From the NCBI RefSeq assembly GCF_000378945.1, contig NZ_KB900539.1, positions 3,914,688 through 3,978,687 of the forward strand: a DNA stretch of 64,000 nt, read 5' to 3'. The notes below the pieces were generated by a model. That model did not search any database. It had not been told where the DNA came from and was given only the letters and a program-made list of their open reading frames with translations. This DNA is from Methyloversatilis universalis EHg5. GTDB lineage: Bacteria; Pseudomonadota; Gammaproteobacteria; Burkholderiales; Rhodocyclaceae. This document shows positions 1 to 18,514 of the stretch, in pieces. The stretch's first letter is position 1, and every line of letters begins with the position of its first letter. The translations under genes and the position numbers were made by a program.

Positions 1-1289
1 TCCTTCGCGTGGCCGAGGCGTTCGAAGGCGTTCTCGACCACCACTACCGAACCGTCCACCATCAGACCGATGGCGATCGCCAGACCCCCCAGCGACATCA
101 GGTTGGCCGACAGTCCCAACTGGTTCATCGCCATGAAGGTGACCAGCGGCGTCACCACCAGCGTGGCGATCACGATGACCGAGGATCGAAGGTCGCCGAG
201 GAACAGGTAGAGCACGATGACGACGAAGATGACACCTTCGATCAGCACCTTGATCACGGTGGCCAGCGCCGCGTCGACCAGTTCGGAACGGTCGTAGTAG
301 GCCTCGATCTTCAGGCCGCCGGGCAGCATGTTGTTGTCGTTGATTTCGGCCACTTTCTTCTTGATGTCCGAAACCACCGCCTTGGCATTGCCGCCGGCCA
401 TCATCATGACCACGCCGCCGACTGCCTCGGTGCTGCCGTTCTTCACCACCGCACCGACCCGCACCGCGTGGCCGAAGGCCACTTCGGCCACGTCACGGAT
501 GAATACCGGCGTGCCGTCGACCTCCTTCACCACGATGAGGCGGATGTCGTCCAGGTTCTTCACCAGACCGACGCCGCGTATCAGGTACTGCTCGGCGTTC
601 TGCGGCAGCACGCCGCCGCCCGCATTGGCGTTGTTGCGCGCCAGCGCCTCGTACACGTCCTTCACCGTCAGGTGGTAGTGGCGCAGGCGGTCCGGATTGA
701 CCAGCACCTTGTACTGCTTCTGGTAACCGCCCTGCGAGTTGATTTCGGCGACGCCGGTGGTCGAACGCAGCAGCGGGCGCACCACCCAGTCCTGCACGGT
801 GCGGCGCTCGGTCAGCTCCTGCTGGGTCAGTTCGCGCTCGCCGTCATCCGGCCGCACCAGCGTGTACTGGTAGACCTCGCCCAGGCCGGTGGACACCGGC
901 CCCAGCACCGGCACCACGCCCTGCGGCATGCGGTCGCGCACTTCGAGCAGACGCTCCATCACCAGCTGGCGCGCGAAATAGACGTCGGTCTTGTCGGTGA
1001 ACACCAGCGTGATCAGCGACAGGCCCGGCTTGTTCAGCGAACGCATCTCGACCAGCCCGGGCAGGCCGGTCATGCCGATCTCGACCGGCACCGTGATGAA
1101 GCGCTCCACCTCTTCCGGCGAACGGCCGGTGGCGTCGGTGGCGATCTGCACCTGAACGTTGGTCACGTCGGGGAAGGCATCCACCGACAGCTTGCGCGCC
1201 GCGTCCAGGCCGAAGGCCAGCAGACACAGCGCGACGACGACGAGGACGAGGCGCTGCTTGAGCGCCCCGCGCACGAGGGATTCAATCAT
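1..1289 (-). CDS. czcA: Heavy-metal efflux RND pump subunit (CzcA/CusA type), N-terminal part
   Basis: Inner-membrane proton-driven pump of a tripartite metal efflux system. Only about 429 N-terminal residues of a family usually near 1040 residues are present; the gene runs off the left edge. The start is the ATG at 1289, giving a protein that opens with a basic end and a first membrane helix rich in L and V, followed by the porter-domain stretch DAFPDVTNVQVQ that is typical of the family. The last visible residues include AIGLMVDGSVVVVEN, the TM4 motif of heavy-metal RND pumps with its proton-relay aspartate. It is the third gene of the leftward efflux operon, 39 bp after czcB. Whether the substrate is Zn/Co/Cd or Cu/Ag cannot be decided from this part; the neighbouring outer-membrane gene and small leader protein favour the Czc side. 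Confidence 0.9.
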   Translation of the reverse strand, partial: MIESLVRGALKQRLVLVVVALCLLAFGLDAARKLSVDAFPDVTNVQVQIATDATGRSPEEVERFITVPVEIGMTGLPGLVEMRSLNKPGLSLITLVFTDKTDVYFARQLVMERLLEVRDRMPQGVVPVLGPVSTGLGEVYQYTLVRPDDGERELTQQELTERRTVQDWVVRPLLRSTTGVAEINSQGGYQKQYKVLVNPDRLRHYHLTVKDVYEALARNNANAGGGVLPQNAEQYLIRGVGLVKNLDDIRLIVVKEVDGTPVFIRDVAEVAFGHAVRVGAVVKNGSTEAVGGVVMMMAGGNAKAVVSDIKKKVAEINDNNMLPGGLKIEAYYDRSELVDAALATVIKVLIEGVIFVVIVLYLFLGDLRSSVIVIATLVVTPLVTFMAMNQLGLSANLMSLGGLAIAIGLMVDGSVVVVENAFERLGHAK

Positions 1290-1328
1290 GGCGGCTCCAG
1301 TTCATCCGTTGGGCAAGGGCGAGGGCAC

Positions 1329-2486
1329 TCATTCGAGTTCCTTGCGCTTGCGCTCGTTGTTCAGATGAAAGGCGCCATCGGTCACCACCTTCGTGCCTTC
1401 GGCCACACCCCCCAGCACCGGACGCATGTCGCCGATGGCCGCAGCCAGCGCAACCTCGGTCAGCTTGTACTGCTGCGCACCGACCTCGACGAACACGTAG
1501 TCCTTGTTGTTCTCGCGCACCACTGCGGTGGCAGGCACCACCAGCCGTGCGGTGGGCCGGGCTTCGATCAGCACCGTGGCCAGCATGGCCGGCTTCAGTG
1601 CGCGGTCACTGTTGTCGAGCTCGCTGCGCACCATGACCGTGCGGGTGGCCGGATTGACGGTGTCGGCGATGAAGATGAGCTTGGCGGTGAGCTGCTGGCC
1701 CAGCGCCGGAATCTCGACCTGGATGTTCTGGCCCGGACGCACCGCGGCCGCCTGCTGTTCGGGCACTTCCGCCACCACCCAGACGCGCGACAGATCGGCC
1801 ACCGAGAACATGATTTCGCTGGGCTGCACCACCTGGCCCTGGGTCACCCGGCGTTCGACCACGGTGCCGGCCATGGTGGCCACCACCGGCGACACCGAAT
1901 TGATGGTGCCGTTGGACGACAGTTTTTCCAGCGACTTTGCCGACACGCCGAGCACCCGCAGCTGGTCGGCCGCGGCGCGCTGTTCGGCGCGGGAAATCGA
2001 CAGTTCGCTCTCGCGGCGCTGCAGTTCGGCGCTGCCGATCACGTCGGCTGCGAACAGCTGCTGCGCACGCTCCACGTTGCGTTCGTTCAGCTGCGCCTGT
2101 GCGCGTGCCTTCATGTAGGTGAGCTGGGCCGCGCCCAGTTCGGTGCTGTTCAGCACGGCCAGCGTGTCGCCCACCTTCACCTGCTGGCCGAGCGTGGCCT
2201 GCAGTTCGGTCACGCGGCCGGTCACGGTGGCGCCGATGCGGGTGACCCGCTGTTCGTCGAAATCGACCTGGCCGGCCACGCGCAGCGTGTCCGACAGTTC
2301 GACCTTGGCAACCGTGCCAAGCTTGATGATGTTGCCGAGGTTGTCGCCGGCCTTCACCAGATTGGGGTCGGCGGGCGCTTCGACCTTGGCCGGCGCGGCC
2401 TTGTCGGCCTCGCCGGAGCAGGCGGTGAGCACGAGGGCGGCGCCGAGCAGGCCGGCACACAGCAGGGGACGTTGGGTCAGTTTCAT
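1329..2486 (-). CDS. czcB: RND efflux periplasmic adaptor (CzcB/CusB type)
   Basis: Periplasmic membrane-fusion protein that links the inner-membrane pump to the outer-membrane channel. The 385-residue product begins with a signal peptide ending in the lipobox LTAC, so it is probably a lipoprotein anchored at Cys 23. Then follow a lipoyl/barrel-sandwich half (VGDTLAVLNSTELGAAQ), an alpha-helical hairpin rich in A, E, R and Q (about 120-190), the second lipoyl half (VVATMAGTVVERRV) and a beta-barrel domain with PGQNIQVEIPALG. No His-rich N-terminal metal-binding extension is seen, unlike classical CzcB. It lies 43 bp after czcC and 39 bp before czcA, consistent with one transcript. Confidence 0.9.
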   Translation of the reverse strand: MKLTQRPLLCAGLLGAALVLTACSGEADKAAPAKVEAPADPNLVKAGDNLGNIIKLGTVAKVELSDTLRVAGQVDFDEQRVTRIGATVTGRVTELQATLGQQVKVGDTLAVLNSTELGAAQLTYMKARAQAQLNERNVERAQQLFAADVIGSAELQRRESELSISRAEQRAAADQLRVLGVSAKSLEKLSSNGTINSVSPVVATMAGTVVERRVTQGQVVQPSEIMFSVADLSRVWVVAEVPEQQAAAVRPGQNIQVEIPALGQQLTAKLIFIADTVNPATRTVMVRSELDNSDRALKPAMLATVLIEARPTARLVVPATAVVRENNKDYVFVEVGAQQYKLTEVALAAAIGDMRPVLGGVAEGTKVVTDGAFHLNNERKRKELE

Positions 2487-2529
2487 GATGTGGACTGTCT
2501 GAATGGGGGGAATGTGCTTGCCGCCGGCG

Positions 2530-3753
2530 TCAGCGCACGGCGCCCAGTCGCTCGATCTCGGCGACTGCGTTGATCAGCTCGTAGCGCGCGCTGATGAGTT
2601 CGTTGCGGGCGGCACGGAACACGCGCTGCGCGTCGAGGAAGTCGAGGATGCCGCGCTCGCCGAACTTGTAGGCTGCTTCAGCCACCCTCAGCGCCGCTTC
2701 CGCTTCGCGCAGGATGCCGGTTTCCAGCGCCACCACCTGGGTACGCGACAGTTCGTACTGACGGTAGGCCGCGTCCAGCTGCCGCTCCAGTTCGAACACG
2801 CGGCCTTCGAGCGCCATCCGGTTGCGTTCCGCCTGGGCGCTGGCCTGGGCGATCGGGCCCTGGCGGCGATCGAACAGTGGCACGGTCACCGCGACGCCGA
2901 TGCGGTTGGCGTCGTATTCCGGATCGCGGTCGCGGCCAAGCTTGAACGACAGGTCGGGCATGCGGCGCAGCTTTTCCAGTTCCAGCTGCTGGCCGGCACG
3001 GTCGATCTCGGCACGCAGCCGGGCGATGTCCGGGTTGCGCGCCAGCATGTCATCGCGCATCTGCGCCAGCGGCGGCAGCGCCACTTCGCTGGCCAGTACG
3101 CCGTCCAGCTCGTAGTCCGCCGGCAGCGCGCCGCCGGTCAGCGCACGCAGCCGGGCCTTGGCCTGGGCAATGCGCAGTTCGGCCGAATCGGCGTTCTTCT
3201 GCGCGTTGAGCAGTTCGGTGTCGGCCTTGATCAGTTCATAGCGCGGCGCCTCGCCGGTATTGACCCGCACTTCCACCCGGTTGCGGATGGCGCGCGCCAG
3301 TTCCAGGTCTTCGCGCGCAGCGCGCAGTTCGCTCTGGTGGCGGATGACCGCGTAAAAGGACTGCTTGAGCCGGGCCAGCAGATCGACTTCGTAGGACAGC
3401 GCGCCGGACTGCGCGGACAGCACGCCGGCTTCCGCCACGCGCAGACGGGCGTCTCGCTGCGACGGATAGTCGAAGCGCTGGGTCACGGTGACCGAGCCGA
3501 GCGAACCGGGCTCAAGGCCGGGGCCGCGCGCGCTGCGGTCGCCGCCGCTCACTTCCAGTTCGGGGTTGGGATAGGCGCGCGCAGTCAGCGTGTCGGCACG
3601 GCTGACGTCGATGTCGGCACGGGCGGCGCCGAGCGAAGCATTGGATTGCAGGGCCAGCGACTTGAGCTGGTCCAGCGTGTAGCGCTCGGCAGCCCCTGCT
3701 GCGTGCGTACACAGGCCGATTGCGGCCATGAGGGCAATGGCTGTTTTTTTCAT
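2530..3753 (-). CDS. czcC: TolC-family outer-membrane efflux channel (CzcC type)
   Basis: Outer-membrane channel of the same efflux system. The start is set at the ATG at 3753, which opens MKKTAIALMAAIGLCTHAAGA, a standard cleaved signal peptide; an upstream in-frame ATG at 3855 would bury this peptide behind 34 unlikely residues. The mature protein of about 385 residues has the two OEP repeats of long amphipathic helices, with YPNPELEVSGGD and the second-repeat motif GVAVTVPLFDRRQGPIAQA, which are typical of CzcC. A weak AGGG lies about 11 nt upstream. The next gene, czcB, starts 43 bp on. Confidence 0.88.
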   Translation of the reverse strand: MKKTAIALMAAIGLCTHAAGAAERYTLDQLKSLALQSNASLGAARADIDVSRADTLTARAYPNPELEVSGGDRSARGPGLEPGSLGSVTVTQRFDYPSQRDARLRVAEAGVLSAQSGALSYEVDLLARLKQSFYAVIRHQSELRAAREDLELARAIRNRVEVRVNTGEAPRYELIKADTELLNAQKNADSAELRIAQAKARLRALTGGALPADYELDGVLASEVALPPLAQMRDDMLARNPDIARLRAEIDRAGQQLELEKLRRMPDLSFKLGRDRDPEYDANRIGVAVTVPLFDRRQGPIAQASAQAERNRMALEGRVFELERQLDAAYRQYELSRTQVVALETGILREAEAALRVAEAAYKFGERGILDFLDAQRVFRAARNELISARYELINAVAEIERLGAVR

Positions 3754-3871
3754 GAGTGTTGTGCCCTGACGGGATGAACGGAACATGCACGCGCGCGCAC
3801 CGGCTGCGAGACCGGTGCCACGAAGCGGCGTGTGGACTGCGGACTGCCGGCGCAAACGACCGGCAGGGGAA

Positions 3872-4195
3872 TCAGACCGGCCTGGGCGGCCTGAGCGGTA
3901 CCCGTGCCGGTTCCGGCTCGAGCAGGGAGGGAATCAGGGAAGAGTGTTCCGGCCGCGCTTCGCGCCCGGCCGAACGGATCACTTCGGCGACGAATGAATC
4001 CGGCGGGTCGCCCGCCAGATCCAGCCGGTACATGAGCGCACCGTAGGCGTCGGTCGGCACGTCGTCCGGCGATTCGGCTACGGTACAGCGCACGCACTGT
4101 TCCGGTGCATGCGCGAGCGCATCCTGCCCGGACCACAGCGTGGTCAGGGCCAGCACCAGGGTGCCGATCAACAGGGCGATACGCGCAATACTCAT
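3872..4195 (-). CDS. Small secreted protein heading the metal-efflux operon (CzcI-like position)
   Basis: A 107-residue product with a hydrophobic N-terminal signal sequence (ALLIGTLVLALTTLW) ending near ALAHA, then a short mature domain with a single CxxC pair (PEQCVRCTVAES), many acidic residues and a proline-rich tail. It precedes czcC by 118 bp in the same direction, the place where czcI-like small periplasmic proteins sit in beta-proteobacterial czc operons. This is a positional inference; the sequence itself is not recognisable. No good ribosome-binding site is seen before the ATG at 4195, so the exact start is uncertain. It could also be an unrelated periplasmic protein. Confidence 0.6.
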   Translation of the reverse strand: MSIARIALLIGTLVLALTTLWSGQDALAHAPEQCVRCTVAESPDDVPTDAYGALMYRLDLAGDPPDSFVAEVIRSAGREARPEHSSLIPSLLEPEPARVPLRPPRPV

Positions 4196-4412
4196 CGGGC
4201 CGTCGGAGGGGGCTCACAACAATTAAGTTCCCGTTAATGAAAACACCGAACCACGCTGCGCTGCAAGATGAAACCGGCCGGAACCGCTGTTCGATACATC
4301 CGGAAGCAGCTTCCATGCCGGCAGCCGGCCGCGCTTTGGTAGACTGTCGGCCTTCACCGTCTGCCTCCTGTGGCAGGGCCTTTTCCGTTTGTCCGACCGA
4401 AGCCCCGAACCC

Positions 4413-5549
4413 ATGCTCAAGCTGTTGCGCTGCACCGCGCTTCTCGTGTCTGCCCTTATTCCGCTCACCGCGTCTGCCGACCTGATTCCACCGCCGCAGC
4501 CCGATGCCCGGGCCTGGCTGCTGATCGACCACGAATCCGGCGCCGTGCTGGCGCAGGCGCGTCCGGACGAAAAGGTCGAACCGGCATCGCTGACCAAGCT
4601 GATGACCGCCTACCTGACCTTCAAATCGCTGAAGAACGGCCAGCTCAAGCCCAACCAGGCGGTGCCGGTCAGCGTCGCGGCCTGGAAGACCGGCGGCTCC
4701 AAGATGTTCATCGCGCCGGACAAGCCGGTCACGGTCGATGAACTGATCCGCGGCATGATCATCCAGTCCGGCAACGACGCCTGCGTCGCGCTGGCCGAAG
4801 CCATCGCCGGTTCGGAAGCCGCCTTCGCGCAGATGATGAATGCCGAGGCGAAGCGCCTGGGCATGGCCGGCACGCAGTACCGCAATTCGACCGGCCTGAC
4901 CGAGGACGGCCATTACACGACCGCGCGCGACCTCGCCATCCTGGCGCGCGCGCTGATTCATGACTTCCCCGAGTACTACCCGCTGTACTCGACGCTGGAT
5001 TACACCTACAACGGGATCAAGCAGGGCAACCGCAACCGGCTGCTGACCATGGACCGCAGCGTGGACGGCATGAAGACCGGCCACACCGACGCCGCCGGCT
5101 GGTGCCTGGTGTCGTCGGCCAAGCGCGACGGCCGCCGCATCGTATCGGTGCTGCTGGGTGCGCCGAACGAGAAGGGCCGCATCGAGTCGTCGGCCGCGCT
5201 TCTGAACTATGGCTACAACGCCTGGGAAAACGCCCGCCTCGCGCTGGCCGAGGAAGTGCTGGAAACGCCTGCGGTCTACAAGGGTGCGGCAGCCAGCGTG
5301 CAGGTCGGCCCCGCCGCCGACGCCGTCGTGACCGTGCCGCGCGGCCAGGCCGGCAAGGTCACCCGCGAGATCGTCGTCGACAAGCCGGTCATCGCCCCGG
5401 TCGCCGCCGGCCAGAAGCTGGGCACGCTGAAAGTGGCCATCGACGGCAAGCCGGCGGGCGAATACCCGCTGGTGGCCAAGGTGGCGGTCGAGGAAGGCGG
5501 CTTCTTCCGCCGCATCTGGGACACGATCCGGCTCTGGCTGGGTCTCTGA
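4413..5549 (+). CDS. dacC: D-alanyl-D-alanine carboxypeptidase (PBP5/6 family)
   Basis: Periplasmic penicillin-binding protein that trims the terminal D-Ala from peptidoglycan pentapeptides. The start chosen is the ATG at 4413, giving a signal peptide that ends TASA before DLIPPP; a TTG at 4389 is possible but adds eight residues with no role. All three serine DD-peptidase motifs are present: S59-L-T-K62, S119-G-N121 and K221-T-G. The C-terminal PBP5 domain ends in an amphipathic helix (FFRRIWDTIRLWLGL) that attaches the enzyme to the outer face of the inner membrane. 378 residues, normal for the family. It is the first gene of a rightward operon with ybeD, lipB and lipA. Confidence 0.95.
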   Translation: MLKLLRCTALLVSALIPLTASADLIPPPQPDARAWLLIDHESGAVLAQARPDEKVEPASLTKLMTAYLTFKSLKNGQLKPNQAVPVSVAAWKTGGSKMFIAPDKPVTVDELIRGMIIQSGNDACVALAEAIAGSEAAFAQMMNAEAKRLGMAGTQYRNSTGLTEDGHYTTARDLAILARALIHDFPEYYPLYSTLDYTYNGIKQGNRNRLLTMDRSVDGMKTGHTDAAGWCLVSSAKRDGRRIVSVLLGAPNEKGRIESSAALLNYGYNAWENARLALAEEVLETPAVYKGAAASVQVGPAADAVVTVPRGQAGKVTREIVVDKPVIAPVAAGQKLGTLKVAIDGKPAGEYPLVAKVAVEEGGFFRRIWDTIRLWLGL

Positions 5550-5572
5550 GCACCGCCGCCGAGGACAGCACC

Positions 5573-5860
5573 ATGGCCGATCAGCCGCAGCAGACGTCGC
5601 GCGCCGACACGCTGCTCGAATTCCCGACCGACTTCCCGCTCAAGATCATGGGCGAGCGGCATGACGATTTCGCCCAGGTGGTGGTCGAGGTGGTGCTGCG
5701 CCACGCGCCGGATTTCGACCCGGCCACACTGGGCATGCGCCCCTCGTCCGGCGGCCGCTACATCGGCCTCACCGCCACCATACGCGCGACGTCGAAGGCG
5801 CAGCTGGATGCGCTCTACACGGAACTGAGCGCCCACCCGATGGTGAAGGTCGTCCTGTGA
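5573..5860 (+). CDS. ybeD: YbeD/DUF493 family protein
   Basis: A 95-residue alpha/beta ACT-like protein of the DUF493 family. It has the typical central [15 protein letters not shown] region and a C-terminal segment ending [15 protein letters not shown] that closes the fold. Its molecular role is not settled; it is nearly always found between dacA/C and lipB in Proteobacteria, as here. It begins 23 bp after dacC and its stop overlaps the GTG start of lipB by four bases (GTGA), which suggests translational coupling with lipB. Confidence 0.9.
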   Translation: MADQPQQTSRADTLLEFPTDFPLKIMGERHDDFAQVVVEVVLRHAPDFDPATLGMRPSSGGRYIGLTATIRATSKAQLDALYTELSAHPMVKVVL

Positions 5861-6477
5861 CCGCCGTCGTCCGCGCGCTGGGCCGGATGGAGTACACGCC
5901 GGTCTGGCAGGACATGCAGGCCTTCACCGCGGCCCGCGGCGCCGACACGCCGGACGAGTTCTGGCTGGTCGAACACCCGCCAGTGTTCACGCTCGGCCTG
6001 GCCGGCAAGCGCGAGCACCTGTTGCGCGAAGTCGGCGTGCCGGTGGTCGACAGCGACCGCGGCGGTCAGGTGACCTATCACGGCCCCGGCCAGGTGGTCA
6101 TCTACACGCTGGTGGATCTCAAGCGCGCCGGCCTCGGCGTGCGCGAAATGGTGAGCAGCATCGAACAGGCCGTGATCGACCTGCTCGCCACGCACGGCCT
6201 TGCCTCGCAGCGGCGCGCCGGTGCACCCGGCGTCTATGTCGGCGAGGGCGACGACGAAGCCAAGATTTCCGCACTCGGCCTGCGCATCCGCAACGGCCGC
6301 ACCTACCACGGCGTGTCGCTGAACGTCGATATGGACCTGACACCGTTTACCGCGATCAACCCCTGCGGTTACAGTGGGCTGCGCGTCACACAGACGCGCG
6401 ATCTCGGCATTGACCTCCCACCGGAGGCGATCTGCCGGCAACTGACCGACGCGCTACAGCGCGCCCTCTACGCATAG
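5857..6477 (+). CDS. lipB: Octanoyl-[acyl-carrier-protein]:protein N-octanoyltransferase
   Basis: Moves octanoate from ACP to the lipoyl domains of 2-oxoacid dehydrogenases and the glycine cleavage H protein, the first step of lipoate attachment. The 206-residue product carries the family signature [13 protein letters not shown] (about 67-79), the catalytic lysine K136 in AKISALG, and the acyl-thioester cysteine C170 in INPCGYSGL. Translation starts at a GTG that shares bases with the ybeD stop. lipA follows 13 bp after its stop, so both lipoate enzymes come from one transcript. Confidence 0.96.
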   Translation: MTAVVRALGRMEYTPVWQDMQAFTAARGADTPDEFWLVEHPPVFTLGLAGKREHLLREVGVPVVDSDRGGQVTYHGPGQVVIYTLVDLKRAGLGVREMVSSIEQAVIDLLATHGLASQRRAGAPGVYVGEGDDEAKISALGLRIRNGRTYHGVSLNVDMDLTPFTAINPCGYSGLRVTQTRDLGIDLPPEAICRQLTDALQRALYA

Positions 6478-6490
6478 GTAACTACCCGCC

Positions 6491-7446
6491 ATGAGCGACA
6501 CCGCCTACGACCCGACCGAAAAGCAGAAAGGCTCGCTGAAGACCGCCCGCATCCCGATCAAGGTGGTGCCGGCCGAAACGCTGCGCAAGCCTGACTGGAT
6601 ACGGGTGCGCGCCGCGCGCCACGACAGCCGCTTCGGCGAGATCAAGCAGATCCTGCGCGACAGCGGCCTGCACACCGTGTGCGAAGAAGCCAGCTGTCCG
6701 AACATCGGCGAGTGCTTCGGCGGCGGCACCGCCACCTTCATGATCATGGGCGACAAGTGCACCCGCCGCTGCCCCTTCTGCGACGTGGGCCATGGCCGCC
6801 CTGACCCGCTGGACACCGAAGAGCCGCTGAAGCTGGCGAAAACCATCGGCGCGCTGAAGCTGAACTACGTGGTGATCACCAGCGTGGACCGCGACGACCT
6901 GCGCGACGGCGGTGCACAGCACTTCGTCGACTGCATCCGTGCGGTGCGCGAACATTCGCCGCGCACGCAGATCGAGGTGCTGGTGCCGGACTTTCGCGGC
7001 CGGCTGGACATCGCGCTGTCCATCCTCGACGCCGCGCCGCCCGACGTGATGAACCACAATCTGGAAACCGTGCCACGGCTGTACAAGATGGCGCGCCCGG
7101 GCTCCGATTACGCGCATTCGCTGGAACTGCTACGCCAGTTCGGCGCCCGCCACCCGGAAGTGCCGACCAAGAGCGGCCTGATGCTGGGGCTGGGTGAAAC
7201 CGACGAGGAAATCCTCGAGGTGATGCGCGACATGCGTGCGCACAACGTGCAGATGCTCACGCTGGGCCAGTACCTGCAGCCCTCCGGCGGCCATCTGCCG
7301 GTGCTGCGCTACGTGCATCCGGACACCTTCGCGATGTTCGAGCGCGAAGCGACGGCGATGGGTTTCAGCCACGCCGCCTGTGGCCCGCTGGTGCGCTCCA
7401 GCTACCACGCCGACCAGCAGGCACACGCCGCCGGTCTGACCACCGA

Positions 7447-7450
<4 letters not shown>
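6491..7450 (+). CDS. lipA: Lipoyl synthase (radical SAM)
   Basis: Inserts two sulfur atoms into protein-bound octanoyl groups to give lipoyl groups. The 319-residue protein has both cluster-binding motifs: the auxiliary cluster C64-x4-C69-x5-C75 and the radical-SAM cluster C90-x3-C94-x2-C97 (CTRRCPFC). The sequence [13 protein letters not shown] in the barrel and the C-terminal RSSYHADQQ region with the conserved RSS are intact. Its TAG stop shares the palindrome CTAG with the stop of the convergent kinase gene, so there is no intergenic space. Confidence 0.97.
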
Positions 7451-11625
<4,175 letters not shown>

Positions 11626-11626
11626 G

Positions 11627-16414
<4,788 letters not shown>

Positions 16415-16426
16415 CTTCATTGCGGA

Positions 16427-17608
16427 TCAGGCCGGACCGGTTTCCTCCGCCACGCCCTGTTCGGTCTGGTCGGCATGCCGCGCCGCGATCGCGATGAACT
16501 CGCCGATGTTCGCCAGATAGGCGTCGACCACCTCAGGATCGAAGTGCTGGCCACGGCCCTGCACGATGATTTCGGTCGCCTTCTCGATCGGAAAGGCCGG
16601 CTTGTACGAACGCTTGGAAATGAGCGCGTCAAATACGTCGGCCAGCGCCATCAGCCGTGCCGGCAGCGGTATGGCCTCGCCGGCCAGCCCTTCGGGGTAG
16701 CCGCTGCCGTCCCACTTCTCGTGGTGATAGCGTGCGATATCCATCGCGATGTACAGGAAGTCGAGCGCCTCGCGCTCGTCCTGATCACAGATCGCGCGCC
16801 AGATGGCATCGGCCCCCTGCCGGGCGTGGGTTTTCATGATTTCCCACTCGTCCGGCGTGTGCTTGCCCGGCTTGTGCAGGATGTGATCGGGAATGGCCAC
16901 CTTGCCGATGTCGTGCAGCGGCGCAGCCTTGGTGTAGGTTTCGATGCGCGCCGGCGTAAGCAGGTCGGCATGACGCGGCAGTACGGACAGCGCACGCGCC
17001 AGCACGTTCACATACGACTGGGTGCGCAGGATGTGATTGCCGGTCTCGTCGTCGCGCGCCTCGGCCAGACTGGCCAGCGCACGCATGCTCACGTCCTGCA
17101 CCACCTGGTTCTGCCTCATGCGCCGCGCGATCTCGCCTTCGAGCCAGTCGTTCTGGCCGCGCATGCGGTCACGAGCGTCCTTCAGTTCGAGCTGACCGCG
17201 CACCCGCGCCAGCACGATGGCCGGGCGTACGGGCTTGGTGATGTAATCCACCGCACCCAGTTCAAGGCCGTGCGCCTCGTCTTCGGTGCTGTCGAGCGCG
17301 GTCACGAAGATGACCGGAAGCTCACGGGTGACCGGGTCATCACGCAGACGGCGGATGACCTCGTAGCCATCCATCTCCGGCATCATCACGTCGAGCAGCA
17401 TCAGGTCGGGGCGCGGATCCGATATCGCCGCAGCCAGCGCGCGCAGGCCGGAACTGGCCACACGCACGCGGTAATGCGGCATCAGTATCTCGCCGAGCAC
17501 CGTCAGGTTCTCGGGCGTGTCATCGACCAGAAGCAAGGTTTTCTGCGGGGTCTCGGCATCGCCTTGCAAAGCGTTCACAACAGTTTTCTCCAGATCATGC
17601 CAGGGCAT
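16427..17608 (-). CDS. Response regulator with HD-GYP cyclic-di-GMP phosphodiesterase output
   Basis: Cytoplasmic regulator that, when phosphorylated, is expected to hydrolyse cyclic di-GMP. Receiver domain at 23-140 with acidic pair DD (29-30), phospho-acceptor Asp 73 ([11 protein letters not shown]) and Lys 125 (YITKP). A linker helix leads to an HD-GYP domain (about 175-365) with [18 protein letters not shown], the metal-binding HD (232-233), the H-x-x-H-W pattern [12 protein letters not shown] with the GYP triplet, and LADVFDAL. All catalytic residues look intact. The start is the ATG at 17608 (393 residues); a GTG at 17638 would add ten residues, and neither has a clear ribosome-binding site. 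It is the first gene of the three-gene operon with the two hybrid kinases, which makes it their likely phosphorelay target. Confidence 0.9.
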   Translation of the reverse strand: MPWHDLEKTVVNALQGDAETPQKTLLLVDDTPENLTVLGEILMPHYRVRVASSGLRALAAAISDPRPDLMLLDVMMPEMDGYEVIRRLRDDPVTRELPVIFVTALDSTEDEAHGLELGAVDYITKPVRPAIVLARVRGQLELKDARDRMRGQNDWLEGEIARRMRQNQVVQDVSMRALASLAEARDDETGNHILRTQSYVNVLARALSVLPRHADLLTPARIETYTKAAPLHDIGKVAIPDHILHKPGKHTPDEWEIMKTHARQGADAIWRAICDQDEREALDFLYIAMDIARYHHEKWDGSGYPEGLAGEAIPLPARLMALADVFDALISKRSYKPAFPIEKATEIIVQGRGQHFDPEVVDAYLANIGEFIAIAARHADQTEQGVAEETGPA

Positions 17609-17772
17609 GAACGATGGGTTCGTCCATCGACGTACCACACAGCGTGCATGGGATCCATCTTACTCCGGCGACCTGAAGCAAATGTATAAACAATGTGCAG
17701 GAAGCCCGTCGCCACGCCATTCCAGCAGCGCGCGACGGCCTGCACCCGCGCACGAGAAAGGAAGACGTTCCG

Positions 17773-18498
17773 ATGAAGGCCCTGCTGACCGGACACACCC
17801 ACGGGCTGGGCGCCGCCCTGGCCGACGCCCTGCTCGCACGCGAGGTCCGGGTACTCGGGCTGTCGCGCGGACGGGCGCCGGAGCGCGCCGCGCTGCAGCA
17901 GGTCGCGCTGGACCTGGCGGACAGCGCCGCGCTGGCAACCTGGCTGGCCGGCGATACGCTGTCAGAATTCCTGGCCGGCGCCGGACAGGTGATGCTGATC
18001 AACAATGCCGGCACGCTGGGGCCGGTGAAGCCCCCGGGCCGGCAGTCCGCACCCGCGCTGGCGCAGGCGGTAGCACTGAACGTGGCGGCGCCGCTGATGC
18101 TGGCCGATGCGCTGATCGCCGCCAGTCCGGCGGCGCATGACCGGCGGATCGCGCATGTGTCCAGCGGTGCTGCGCGCACGCCCTATGCCGGCTGGTCGGT
18201 GTATTGCGCGACCAAGGCGGCGCTCGACCAGCATGCGCGGGCAGCCGCGCTCGACGCACCGGCCGGCTGTCGCATCGTCAGCGTGGCTCCGGGCGTGATC
18301 GACACCGCGATGCAGGCGCAGATCCGCGCGACACCGGACAGCGACTTTCCGAACCGCGCCCGCTTCGAGACGCTGCAGCGCGACGGCAGCCTGTGGTCGC
18401 CGGCCGACGCCGCGGCACGCTTTGTCGATCACCTGCTGTCGCCGCAGTTCGGCGATGAGGCGGTGGTAGACCTGCGCATGCTGTACGCCGCACGCTAG
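17773..18498 (+). CDS. Short-chain dehydrogenase/reductase
   Basis: A 241-residue classical SDR enzyme that uses NAD(P)H. The cofactor motif is TGHTHGLG (7-14, TGxxxGxG form), the structural NNAG motif appears as INNAGTLG, the catalytic Ser is in HVSSGAAR and the active-site pair is YCATK (YxxxK). The start is the ATG at 17773, preceded by GAAAGGAAG about 10 nt upstream; earlier in-frame codons are not supported. It stands alone between the divergent HD-GYP gene and the convergent EAL gene, whose end lies 16 bp away. The substrate is unknown; similarity is to the sepiapterin-reductase-like group by length and motif style. Confidence 0.88.
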   Translation: MKALLTGHTHGLGAALADALLAREVRVLGLSRGRAPERAALQQVALDLADSAALATWLAGDTLSEFLAGAGQVMLINNAGTLGPVKPPGRQSAPALAQAVALNVAAPLMLADALIAASPAAHDRRIAHVSSGAARTPYAGWSVYCATKAALDQHARAAALDAPAGCRIVSVAPGVIDTAMQAQIRATPDSDFPNRARFETLQRDGSLWSPADAAARFVDHLLSPQFGDEAVVDLRMLYAAR

Positions 18499-18514
18499 CC
18501 GCCGCAGGGAGCGC

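Noticed and set aside
9-2573. Long rightward reading frame of 854 codons opposite czcA-czcB
   Set aside because: It is antisense to two clear efflux genes, is rich in H, Q, R and G, and has no family resemblance; high GC content creates such open frames.
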